The notes beneath the pieces are model-generated. The model ran no database searches. It had not been told where the DNA came from and saw nothing but the letters and a program-made list of their open reading frames with translations. Source: Planctomycetaceae bacterium UBA4655 (GTDB taxonomy: Bacteria > Planctomycetota > Planctomycetia > Pirellulales > UBA1268). Taken from it: 30,180 bases of DNA. Positions 1 through 7,130 of this stretch are shown here, in pieces (the stretch's first letter is position 1; every line of letters begins with the position of its first letter). The stretch lies in contig DHLZ01000292.1 in assembly GCA_002405515.1 (NCBI GenBank), positions 1 to 30,180 on the forward strand, read 5' to 3'. The translations under genes and the position numbers were made by a program.

Positions 1-2
1 GC

Positions 3-1640
3 GATGCACGGGGCGGCGCGTTTCTCGGGCATCCCCGCGGCCTGTTCGGGCTGTCTTTCGGGGAGACGTGGGAACGAGTCAGCTACAACGGCATGCGGGC
101 GATCCTCGTCTTCTACATGACGAAGGGGTTCTTGAAGCTCGACGACACGCGTGCCTACGGCATCTACGGTGCCTACACGGCGCTCGTCTACGCGACGCCC
201 TTCATCGGCGGCCTGCTCGCCGACCGGCTGCTCGGCCAGCGGCGGGCGGTGATCCTCGGCGGGCTCCTGATGGCGGCCGGGCACCTGCTCATGGGCGTCG
301 AGGACCGCATCGCCTTCCCGACGGCGCTCGCGCTGCTCATCGCGGGCAACGGCTTCTTCAAGCCGAACATCTCGACGATGGTGGGAAGCCTCTACGACGG
401 CGGCGGCGGGAAGCGGGACAGCGGCTTCACGATCTTCTACATGGGGATCAATCTCGGCGCGGCGCTCTCGCCGCTGCTGTGCGGCTACGTCGGGGAGACC
501 TACGGCTGGCACTACGGCTTCGGCCTGGCGACGCTGGGCATGCTCGCGGGGCTCGCGATCTTCGTCGCCCGTGGTCGGCTCGCGCAGGCGATCATCGCCG
601 CGACGGCGGTCGCCACGGTGGCCGGCATGGCCTGGATCGGCAGCGGCAACGCCTTCTCGCTCGCGGTCAACCTGCCGGTCGGCATCGCCGTGCTCGTGGC
701 GGCCGCCGTCGGGATCGCGGCGATCGCAGGGGGCGACCTGCCGCCGTCGCTCGGGGCGCCGCCAACGGCATCGGCCGACGGTCGGAGAATGCTCCTCGGC
801 CTGTCGCCGACCGCGTTCGTCTATCTCGGCACGGCCGCGGCGATTCCGCTCTTCGCCGTGCTCGTGCAGTTCAACGCCGCGGCCGGATGGCTGCTTGCGG
901 CGTTCGGAGGCGCGGCATTCCTGAAGCTCTTCATCGACTCCTGCCGCGCGGAGCGAGCCGAGAGGCATCGTCTCTGGGTCGTGCTCGTGCTCATGTTTTT
1001 CTCGATGCTGTTCTGGGCCTTCTTCGAGCAGGCCGGCAGCTCGCTCAACAACTTCGCCGATCGAAACGTCGATCGCGCGATGTTCGGCACCGAGGTTCCG
1101 GCGAGCATGTTCCAGGCGGTGAACCCCATCTGCATCCTGCTCTTCGGCCTGCTCTTTTCCGCGGCGTGGGGCTTCCTCGGCCGTCGAGGGATCGATCCGC
1201 CGGCGCCGGTGAAGTTTTCGCTCGGGCTCGTGCAGCTCGGCCTCGGGTTCGGGGCGATCTGGCTCGGGGCTTCAAGGGCGTCTTCCGACGGGCTCGTTTC
1301 GCCGGCGTGGCTGCTCCTGGCCTACCTGCTCCACACGACCGGCGAGCTCTGCCTCTCGCCGGTGGGCCTGTCGATGGTCACGAAGCTGTCACCCGCCCGG
1401 ATGGTGAGCACGGTGATGGGAGCCTGGTTCCTCGCGACCGCGTTCTCGAACTACCTCGCCGGGATCATCGCGGCGCTCACCGGGTCGGATCACGGCGCGG
1501 CCGGGGGCGTGATCCCGCCGCCGGCCGAGACCGTCGCCCTCTACGGAGGCGTGTTCGGCACGATCGCGGTGACGTCGATCGTCTCCGCCGCGGTGCTGCT
1601 CCTGCTCTCGCCGCTGCTCGTCCGCTGGTCGCGGACGTGA
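3..1640 (+). CDS. POT/PTR family proton-dependent oligopeptide transporter (5' truncated by window edge)
   Basis: Inner-membrane major-facilitator-superfamily transporter that couples proton entry to di- or tripeptide uptake. The frame is open from the window edge and the start lies upstream; 545 residues are visible. Near the N-terminal end the sequence reads GLFGLSFGETWERVSYNGMR, which contains the ExxER motif (E-T-W-E-R) of helix 1 that is needed for proton coupling in this family. Further on, GFFKPNISTM and FTIFYMGINLGA match the PTR2 signature segments of helices 4-5. Many hydrophobic helices follow to the C-terminus. The reading frame ends at TGA 1638-1640, and the next gene begins about 100 bp later on the same strand. 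Family assignment is firm; the exact substrate cannot be read from sequence. Confidence 0.93.
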   Translation, partial: DARGGAFLGHPRGLFGLSFGETWERVSYNGMRAILVFYMTKGFLKLDDTRAYGIYGAYTALVYATPFIGGLLADRLLGQRRAVILGGLLMAAGHLLMGVEDRIAFPTALALLIAGNGFFKPNISTMVGSLYDGGGGKRDSGFTIFYMGINLGAALSPLLCGYVGETYGWHYGFGLATLGMLAGLAIFVARGRLAQAIIAATAVATVAGMAWIGSGNAFSLAVNLPVGIAVLVAAAVGIAAIAGGDLPPSLGAPPTASADGRRMLLGLSPTAFVYLGTAAAIPLFAVLVQFNAAAGWLLAAFGGAAFLKLFIDSCRAERAERHRLWVVLVLMFFSMLFWAFFEQAGSSLNNFADRNVDRAMFGTEVPASMFQAVNPICILLFGLLFSAAWGFLGRRGIDPPAPVKFSLGLVQLGLGFGAIWLGASRASSDGLVSPAWLLLAYLLHTTGELCLSPVGLSMVTKLSPARMVSTVMGAWFLATAFSNYLAGIIAALTGSDHGAAGGVIPPPAETVALYGGVFGTIAVTSIVSAAVLLLLSPLLVRWSRT

Positions 1641-1743
1641 TCGCGGCGATGTTCCGCCTCTGTCTGGCCGGGAAGACCGATCCCGCGGCTCACGAGTCGC
1701 TCGGCGGCCGAAAAATCCTTGCGGAACTGCAATCGACCCGGCT

Positions 1744-2703
1744 ATGCTCTTCGACCGCATGAGTATGAAGCTGTCGATGCTCGTGAACCCGCTCACGGAG
1801 CGCAATCTGCAACTCGCGGCCCAGGTCGGGGTGGACGAGATCGTTCTCCCCTATCCCGGGCCCGGCCTGCAACCGTTGATCGATGCCAGGCGGATGGTCG
1901 AGGCCGCCGGCATGCGGCTGGCGATCGTCGAGCGCAAGATACCGCACCTCAACATGGTGCACGGACTGCCGGGCCGCGACGCCGAGATCGAGCAGTTCAA
2001 GAGGCTGCTCCGCGATATGGCCGAGGCCGGCCTTTCCATCGCCTGCTACAACTGGATGCCCGGCGAGGACTGGCAGCGCACCAGCGCCACCGTACGGGAG
2101 CGCGGCGGGGCGCTCGTGACGGAGTTCAACCTGGCCGACGTGGGCCGCAACGTGACCGACGCCGACGGCCGGCCTCCCCGACGCACGACGGCCGCCGCGC
2201 TATGGGACAACCTGAAGAGGTTTCTCGACGACGTGCTGCCTGTTGCGGAGGACTGTGGAGTGGGGCTCGCGCTGCATCCCGACGATCCGCCGCTTGCCGA
2301 GCTGAATGGCCAGCCCCAGATCATCACCTCGAACGAGGCCCTCGAGCGGGTGATCCAGCTCGCCCCGAGCCCGGCGAACGGCATCTGCTACTGCGTGGGG
2401 TCGCTCCATCCGGCAGGGGTCGATGTGATCGCGGGCATCCGCCGGCTCGCGGGTCACATCCTGTTCGTGCACGCCCGCAACGTCCGCGGCTCGGCCCGGC
2501 ATTTCGTCGAGACCTGGCACGACAACGGCGAGATCGACATGCCCGCGGTTTTCCGGGCGCTCAACGAGGCCGGATACGCGGGGAGCGTGCGGCCCGACCA
2601 CGCCCCGTCGATGGCCGGAGAGACGAACGAAACGCCGGGCTACGAGATGCTCGGCCGGCTGTTTGCCGCCGGCTACCTGCGAGGAATCATGCAGGCGGCG
2701 TGA
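1744..2703 (+). CDS. uxuA: Mannonate dehydratase (UxuA)-like TIM-barrel protein, short form
   Basis: Predicted to dehydrate D-mannonate to 2-keto-3-deoxygluconate in hexuronate breakdown. Family hallmarks are visible: ALHPDDPP (His near residue 178), the CYCVGS segment with its Cys, FVHARNV (His) and VRPDHAPS (Asp 285, His 286). Together these supply the His-Cys-His-Asp metal site known for UxuA and the catalytic Asp-His pair. At 319 residues it is clearly shorter than the roughly 390 residues of the Escherichia coli enzyme, so a related sugar-acid dehydratase or a sugar-phosphate isomerase-like enzyme is an alternative. The start is uncertain: ATG 1744, 1759 and 1765 are all in frame. A -10-like TATGCT at 1743-1748 overlaps the first ATG, which favours 1759 or 1765. 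No clear ribosome-binding site is seen. The rest of the hexuronate pathway is not in the window. Confidence 0.75.
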   Translation: MLFDRMSMKLSMLVNPLTERNLQLAAQVGVDEIVLPYPGPGLQPLIDARRMVEAAGMRLAIVERKIPHLNMVHGLPGRDAEIEQFKRLLRDMAEAGLSIACYNWMPGEDWQRTSATVRERGGALVTEFNLADVGRNVTDADGRPPRRTTAAALWDNLKRFLDDVLPVAEDCGVGLALHPDDPPLAELNGQPQIITSNEALERVIQLAPSPANGICYCVGSLHPAGVDVIAGIRRLAGHILFVHARNVRGSARHFVETWHDNGEIDMPAVFRALNEAGYAGSVRPDHAPSMAGETNETPGYEMLGRLFAAGYLRGIMQAA

Positions 2704-2708
2704 TCTTT

Positions 2709-2730
2709 CCCGGGCCGCCGACGGCCGGGG
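2709..2730 (+). terminator. Putative terminator hairpin after the uxuA-like gene
   Basis: Six bases after the stop codon an inverted repeat of CCCGGGCCG (2709-2717) and CGGCCGGGG (2722-2730) can fold around a CCGA loop: five pairs, one mismatch, then three pairs. No T-run follows, so factor-independent termination is only an inference. Confidence 0.4.
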
Positions 2731-3001
2731 CACGCTGCAGAAAGCTCCGCCGTCTTGCCTGCGTTGCCGCCCGTAGGTGACATGCGGATGCGGGATCGAT
2801 TCGCCATCCTGAATCGTGGAGTGGGCGGAGAGTCGTCCTTGAAGCCGCTTTGTCCGCCACGCCAGGCCGGCCCGACCATGCGGGCGAACGGATGGAGCGG
2901 GATGAGCAGGGGCTTCGCGCTCGTCGAGCTGCACGTCGGCGTGACCGACGGCGTCTTCATGCCCGCTGCCGAAGGGCCGGACGACGAGCATCCCTGCGTT
3001 G
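2731..3001. other. Convergent intergenic region without a convincing gene
   Basis: About 270 bp between the 3' ends of the uxuA-like gene and the aldehyde dehydrogenase gene. Short open frames exist on both strands but none has a ribosome-binding site, a recognisable domain or a normal composition. One plus-strand frame at about 2902-3048 contains GFALVELHVG, which resembles a prepilin methylation motif, but no hydrophobic helix follows it. Confidence 0.6.
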
Positions 3002-4567
3002 TCAGAACCGCACGCCCTGGGCGAGCGGGAGCGACGAGCCGTAGTTGATCGTGTTCGTCGCGCGGCGCATGTAGTTTTTCCAGGCGTCGGAGCCCGACTC
3101 GCGTCCGCCGCCGGTCTCCTTCTCCCCGCCGAAGGCGCCGCCGATCTCGGCGCCGCTCGTGCCGATGTTGACGTTCGCGATGCCGCAGTCGCTCCCCGCC
3201 GGCCCGAGGAACCTGCCCGCCTCCCGCACGTCGCCGGTGAAGATCGCCGAGGAAAGACCCTGCGGCACGGCGTTGTTCATCGCGATCGCCTCCTCGAGCG
3301 ATCCGTAGGCGACGACGTAGAGGATCGGCGCGAAGGTCTCCTCGTGCATGATCGGCGTCTGTGACGGCATGCGGATGATCGCCGGCTTCACGTACGCGCC
3401 GCCGGGAACGCCCTCCGAGACCCGCCCGCCGCCGCAGACGATCCGGCCTCCCTCCGCCTGGGCACGAGCGATCGCCTCCTCCATCCTGCCGCGGGCCTCC
3501 CGCGACACGAGCGGCCCGACGAGCACCCTCGGATCCCGCGGGTCGCCGATCGGGAGCGACTCGTAGGCCGCCGAGAGCCTCGCGAGGAGCGGCTCGACGA
3601 TGCTCTCGTGGACGAACAGCCGCCGCAGGCTCGTGCACCGCTGCCCGCAGGTGCCCACGGCCGAGAAGAGGATCGCCCGCACGGCCAGATCGAGATCGGC
3701 CGAAGCGGCGACGATCAATCCGGCATTGCCGCCGAGCTCGAGCAGGCTGCGGCCGAGCCGGCCCGCGACGAGCTGCGCCACCGCGCGGCCCATCGCCACC
3801 GAGCCGGTCGCGGAAACCAGCGGCAGCCTGCGGTCGCCCGCGAGCCGCATCGCCGCGTCGGCTCCGCCGAGGCAGGCGGTGGAGACCGCCTCGGGCACGT
3901 CGGCAAAATCCCTGGCCACCTCGGCGACGAGCCCGTGGCAGGCGAGCGTCGTCAGGGGCGTCTGCGGCGACGGCTTCCAGACGACCGTGTCGCCGCAGAC
4001 GATCGCCAGCATCGCGTTCCATGCCCAGACGGCCGCGGGGAAGTTGAAGGCCGTGATCACGCCGACGGGACCGAGCGGGTGCCACTGCTCCATGAGACGG
4101 TGGTCGGGCCGCTCGCTCGCGATCGTGAGGCCGTGGAGCTGCCGCGAGAGTCCGACGGCGAAGTCGCAGATGTCGATCCACTCCTGGATTTCCCCTTCCG
4201 CCTCGCTCCGGATCTTGCCGGTCTCGAGCGTCACGATCGCGGCGATGGACCGCTTGTGCCGACGCACGAGGTCGCCGATCCGTCGGACGAATTCCCCCCG
4301 CCGCGGCGCCGGCACGCACCGCCACCTCCGAAACGCCTCGTGGGCCGCCGCGACACAGGCCGCGACGTCCTCGGCCGTGGCGGTGCCCGTCGTCGAAAGC
4401 GGCAGGCCGTCGATCGGGCTCGATCGCTCGATGGTCGGCCCTTCGCCGCGGGAGAACCGCGGGCCGATCGCGATGCCGGGATGCACGCCCGCGCCACAGG
4501 TCGCCGGCAGGAGCGCCCTGGCGTCGCCGGGGATCGGGTCCGACGGGCGGGTGGACTTCGCGATCAT
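3002..4567 (-). CDS. Aldehyde dehydrogenase, ALDH7 type: L-aminoadipate-semialdehyde dehydrogenase
   Basis: NAD(P)-dependent oxidation of 2-aminoadipate 6-semialdehyde to 2-aminoadipate in lysine degradation. The 521-residue product shows the ALDH fold markers: AFNFPAAVWAWN in the cofactor-binding part, the general base Glu near 277 (ELGGNAG) and the catalytic Cys near 311 (GQRCTSLRR). The C-terminal block IGGAFGGEKETGGGRESGSD, followed by AWKNYMRR and TINY, is typical of the antiquitin/ALDH7 subfamily. I chose the ATG at 4567 because TGGAGGT (4574-4580) sits 7 bases before it, counted from its GGAGG core, and because it overlaps the stop of the upstream dehydrogenase gene as ATGA. The longer open frame to 5344 is shadow sequence of that upstream gene. 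It is the last gene of the operon. Subfamily call is strong; the physiological substrate is inferred from subfamily plus context. Confidence 0.9.
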   Translation of the reverse strand: MIAKSTRPSDPIPGDARALLPATCGAGVHPGIAIGPRFSRGEGPTIERSSPIDGLPLSTTGTATAEDVAACVAAAHEAFRRWRCVPAPRRGEFVRRIGDLVRRHKRSIAAIVTLETGKIRSEAEGEIQEWIDICDFAVGLSRQLHGLTIASERPDHRLMEQWHPLGPVGVITAFNFPAAVWAWNAMLAIVCGDTVVWKPSPQTPLTTLACHGLVAEVARDFADVPEAVSTACLGGADAAMRLAGDRRLPLVSATGSVAMGRAVAQLVAGRLGRSLLELGGNAGLIVAASADLDLAVRAILFSAVGTCGQRCTSLRRLFVHESIVEPLLARLSAAYESLPIGDPRDPRVLVGPLVSREARGRMEEAIARAQAEGGRIVCGGGRVSEGVPGGAYVKPAIIRMPSQTPIMHEETFAPILYVVAYGSLEEAIAMNNAVPQGLSSAIFTGDVREAGRFLGPAGSDCGIANVNIGTSGAEIGGAFGGEKETGGGRESGSDAWKNYMRRATNTINYGSSLPLAQGVRF

Positions 4568-5733
4568 GCGGAGACCTCCAGGCGACGGGGCATGGGGGTG
4601 CGGACGGGCGTCGCCGCGGCGAAGGGCTCGGCGAAGGGGTTGGCGAGGAATTCGTCGAGACTGACGTCTTCCTGCCGCACGAAGCCCCGCCGCTCGGGCA
4701 GGCCCTGGGCGAGCCGGCCGTGGCGGTGGAGATCGAGGACGGTGCAAAGGCTCGAGGCGGTCGTGATCTGGATCGAGCTCGCCGCGAGGCCGTGGATCTC
4801 GCCGTGATAGATCTTCCTGGCGTCGCTGATCTGCTCGTAGCGGCCCTGCCGCCAGCCGGTGACGGTGCAGAAGGCGAGCACGACGTCCTGGTGCGTGCAG
4901 GGAATCGCCGCCTCCATCACCTCCTTGAGCATCGACCGCCGCTCGGAGAACTGCAGGCCGCGGAGGAGGAAGGCCATCAGGTAGCGGTGCCCCTCGTAGC
5001 GAACGGTCTTGTAGTCGAGGTCGACCACTTCCCCCTCGAGCGTCTCGCAGAGCGTGCCGAGGCCTCCGGAGGTGTTGAAGGCCTCGTAGTCCACCCCGTC
5101 GAGCGCGAAGTGCTCGAGCCCCTCGAGCGGCTCGAGGAGCACGCGGCGGCGGTCGCGGATCGCCTCGCAGGGATTGCAGTATTCGTTGATCAGGCCGTCG
5201 GTCGACCAGGTGAGGTTGTACTTGAGCATGTTCGTGGGATAGAGCGGCAGCGCCCCCACACGCATCGTCACCCGCTCGAGCCGTTCGAACCGCCGGCAGA
5301 GGTCGCGGGCGAGGATGCCGATGTAGCCCGGCGCGAGCCCGCACTGCGGCATGAACACCTGCCCCTCGATCGCATCGGCGGCGACGAGCCGGATCGCGGC
5401 GGTCGTCGCGACGTCCTCGGTGAGGTCGAAGTAGCTCGCCCCGGCGTGAAGGGCCGCCCGAGCGATCGCCGTGTTGCAGTCGAACGGGCAGGCGGAGACG
5501 ACCGACTGCGAGACCGCCGACTGGCGGTCGGCGAGCAGGGAGGCGACGGCGGCCTGGTCGCGGACGTCGAGGGCCCGCGTCGCGACCGGCGTTTCGGCTG
5601 CGAGTTGCGCGAGGGCCTCGGCCGAGGCGTCAGCGACGACGACGTCGTAGTGGCCGCTCTTCTCGAGCAGCCGGGCGATGCCCCGGCCGATCTTGCCGGC
5701 GCCCAGGATCGCGACGGAGTGGCGTGCGTTCAT
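4564..5733 (-). CDS. Lysine 6-dehydrogenase / saccharopine dehydrogenase family protein
   Basis: Predicted to form 2-aminoadipate 6-semialdehyde, either directly from lysine (lysine 6-dehydrogenase) or from saccharopine. The 389-residue protein starts with a Rossmann fingerprint, ILGAGKIGRG (residues 9-18). It then carries segments that I associate from memory with bacterial lysine 6-dehydrogenases of this family: DLTEDVATT, MPQCGLAPG, NLTWSTDGLINEYC, EAFNTSGGLGTLCETLEG and GFVRQEDV. No lysine-oxoglutarate reductase is present here, which slightly favours the one-step enzyme. The ATG at 5733 has GAGGTGA (5737-5743) just upstream. The stop overlaps the start of the aldehyde dehydrogenase gene by 4 bases, and an 18-bp gap separates it from the upstream DUF1338 gene, so the three genes look like one operon. 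Confidence 0.82.
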   Translation of the reverse strand: MNARHSVAILGAGKIGRGIARLLEKSGHYDVVVADASAEALAQLAAETPVATRALDVRDQAAVASLLADRQSAVSQSVVSACPFDCNTAIARAALHAGASYFDLTEDVATTAAIRLVAADAIEGQVFMPQCGLAPGYIGILARDLCRRFERLERVTMRVGALPLYPTNMLKYNLTWSTDGLINEYCNPCEAIRDRRRVLLEPLEGLEHFALDGVDYEAFNTSGGLGTLCETLEGEVVDLDYKTVRYEGHRYLMAFLLRGLQFSERRSMLKEVMEAAIPCTHQDVVLAFCTVTGWRQGRYEQISDARKIYHGEIHGLAASSIQITTASSLCTVLDLHRHGRLAQGLPERRGFVRQEDVSLDEFLANPFAEPFAAATPVRTPMPRRLEVSA

Positions 5734-5751
5734 GCGTCACCTCGAGTTCGT

Positions 5752-6585
5752 TCATGACGACGCCGCCTTCTCGGCGAGGGTGCGGTCGGTGGAGCTGAAA
5801 ATCTTCGTGGCGCTCGCCGGCACGAAGCCCTCGAAGAGCCGGCCTTCGGCATCCGGATACCGTCGTGCGAACTCGTAGTAGCAGGTGGGGACGACGTGCC
5901 GCCGGCCATCGGCGAACTCGACCGGCATCCGTTCGGCGAGCGTGGAGCCCTGCTCGAGCAGCACCTCGGGCGAGCCCTTCACGCGGCCGCCGGCCTCGTT
6001 GATCGGGATGCCGAGCGACTCGACGAAGTCGAGCACAGCCGCCAGCGAGTCGAGCGTGGCGAGGTGGTTGACGCTGATGGTGAAGTGGTTGGCGTGGAAG
6101 CCGAGGGCCGCCAGCCACGCGGCATACTCGCTCTCCCGCTCGAGGAGCCGGTATTCCTCCCATGAAACCGCCTGCCAGGGCCGGCCCGCCCAGAGCACGT
6201 CGGGCGATTCCACGGTCGCGGGATCGACCGAGTCGGCAAGCCGCCGCAGGATCGTCGCGGCCTCCGGCGAAAGCTCGTCCACCAGCAGCTCCGAGAGGAA
6301 CACGCGGGGCAGGGGGCCGCCGTCGTGGGCGGCCGGCAGGTAGCCGCGGGCCCGGAGCTTCTTGTCGGGGAAGTCGTACGGCTCGTACTGCCGGTAGCCG
6401 AGTTCGAGCAGATGCCGCTCGAGCCGCTCGAGGCCGATCGGACCCGCCGCGAGCGTGCGAAACGCGACATGGTCGTTCACGACCCGCTCGCCGCGGGCGA
6501 GGAAGGCATCGCGGATCCGCGCCGCCTGCGGCGCGATCGCGACGTAGTCGTCCCAGAGGCTGTCGAAGAAGCGGTCGGCGTTCAT
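5752..6585 (-). CDS. DUF1338 protein, 2-oxoadipate dioxygenase/decarboxylase (HglS)-like, short form
   Basis: The family includes HglS of Pseudomonas putida, a non-haem Fe(II) enzyme that turns 2-oxoadipate into D-2-hydroxyglutarate with loss of CO2. Visible here are VNDHVAFRTL (His 39, Arg 43), FHANHFTISVN (His 164 and His 167) and TCYYEFARRY (Glu 238). These provide the expected His-His-Glu metal ligands and the substrate-binding Arg. At 277 residues it belongs to the shorter bacterial branch, well below the more than 400 residues of HglS. Placement as first gene of an operon with an aminoadipate-semialdehyde dehydrogenase strongly supports the lysine pathway role. The ATG at 6585 has no ribosome-binding site; TAGAAT (minus strand, 6591-6596) sits 5 bases before it and could be a -10 box for a leaderless message. 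Confidence 0.83.
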   Translation of the reverse strand: MNADRFFDSLWDDYVAIAPQAARIRDAFLARGERVVNDHVAFRTLAAGPIGLERLERHLLELGYRQYEPYDFPDKKLRARGYLPAAHDGGPLPRVFLSELLVDELSPEAATILRRLADSVDPATVESPDVLWAGRPWQAVSWEEYRLLERESEYAAWLAALGFHANHFTISVNHLATLDSLAAVLDFVESLGIPINEAGGRVKGSPEVLLEQGSTLAERMPVEFADGRRHVVPTCYYEFARRYPDAEGRLFEGFVPASATKIFSSTDRTLAEKAASS

Positions 6586-6703
6586 GACCCATTCTACGCG
6601 GACCGACCTGCCGTCGGCGAATCGGGGCAGTTTTGCCCGAGAGCCGCTCGCGCTGCCGCTTCAGCCGGGCAAGATGCAAAAGATGGAGTGGTGTTGCCCG
6701 GCC

Positions 6704-6780
6704 GGTCTCAGATCGCTATTTCTCCCTGCCGATCGGGCAGACGTCGGCCGGGCCGGTGGCCGGGCCGCGATCGTGAGACC
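6704..6780 (+). ncRNA. Candidate structured 5' leader
   Basis: GGTCTCAGATCGC (6704-6716) and GCGATCGTGAGACC (6767-6780) are complementary except for one bulged G, giving a 13-bp closing stem. Inside lie a CTGCC/GGCAG hairpin (about 6726-6740) and a GC-rich self-complementary stretch (about 6744-6766), so the RNA would form a branched structure. It ends 13 bases before the AGGAG ribosome-binding site of the small gene at 6808. I do not recognise it as a known riboswitch. It could be a cis-regulatory leader, a small RNA or a terminator-like element. Confidence 0.4.
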
Positions 6781-6807
6781 GATCCAACCGTTCAGGAGTG
6801 CCATTCC

Positions 6808-7113
6808 ATGCCAAAAAAGAAGAAAAAGACCTATGCCCAGCAGGCCGTCGGTCTCGCCACCATGGGGATGCCGGCGCCCGTTCAGGGCGTTCTCTCGAGC
6901 CGGTGGGGAGCGACGATCGCGATCATCGCCGTGCCGATCCTGATCGGGCTGGGCATCCTCTCCGTGAACTGGGTGAACGGCATGCCGCAGTTCTCGTTCA
7001 ACCGCGACCGGGCCGTCGAGGTCGGGCGGGAGGTCGAGACACGGGCGATCAAGGCGGCCCAGCTCATCGAGCAACAGCGGCAGCAGCAGCAGCAGCCATC
7101 CCAGTGGCGGTGA
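6808..7113 (+). CDS. Small Lys-rich/Gln-rich single-span membrane protein, unknown function
   Basis: I do not recognise a family. The 101-residue product begins with a run of five lysines (MPKKKKKTYAQQ), has one predicted membrane helix at about residues 34-54 (GATIAIIAVPILIGLGILSV), and ends in an amphipathic segment followed by a Gln run (QQRQQQQQPSQW) encoded by CAG repeats. The lysine cluster predicts the N-terminus stays in the cytoplasm. AGGAG at 6794-6798, 9 bases upstream, supports the ATG at 6808 over longer upstream frames. The MscS gene follows after 17 bp, so the two are probably co-transcribed, and the protein may assist or tune the channel; that is inference only. A structured leader precedes it. 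Confidence 0.7.
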   Translation: MPKKKKKTYAQQAVGLATMGMPAPVQGVLSSRWGATIAIIAVPILIGLGILSVNWVNGMPQFSFNRDRAVEVGREVETRAIKAAQLIEQQRQQQQQPSQWR

Positions 7114-7130
7114 GCGGCGGTGCACGGTCT

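Noticed and set aside
2902..3048. Possible prepilin or DUF1559 gene remnant on the plus strand (GFALVELHVG resembles GFTLVELLVV)
   Set aside because: No hydrophobic helix follows the motif, there is no ribosome-binding site, and the rest has no pilin features; chance similarity is likely.
4568..5344. N-terminal extension of the aldehyde dehydrogenase by the open frame reaching 5344
   Set aside because: This part is antiparallel-free shadow of the lysine dehydrogenase gene in another frame; the ribosome-binding site and the ATGA overlap fix the start at 4567.
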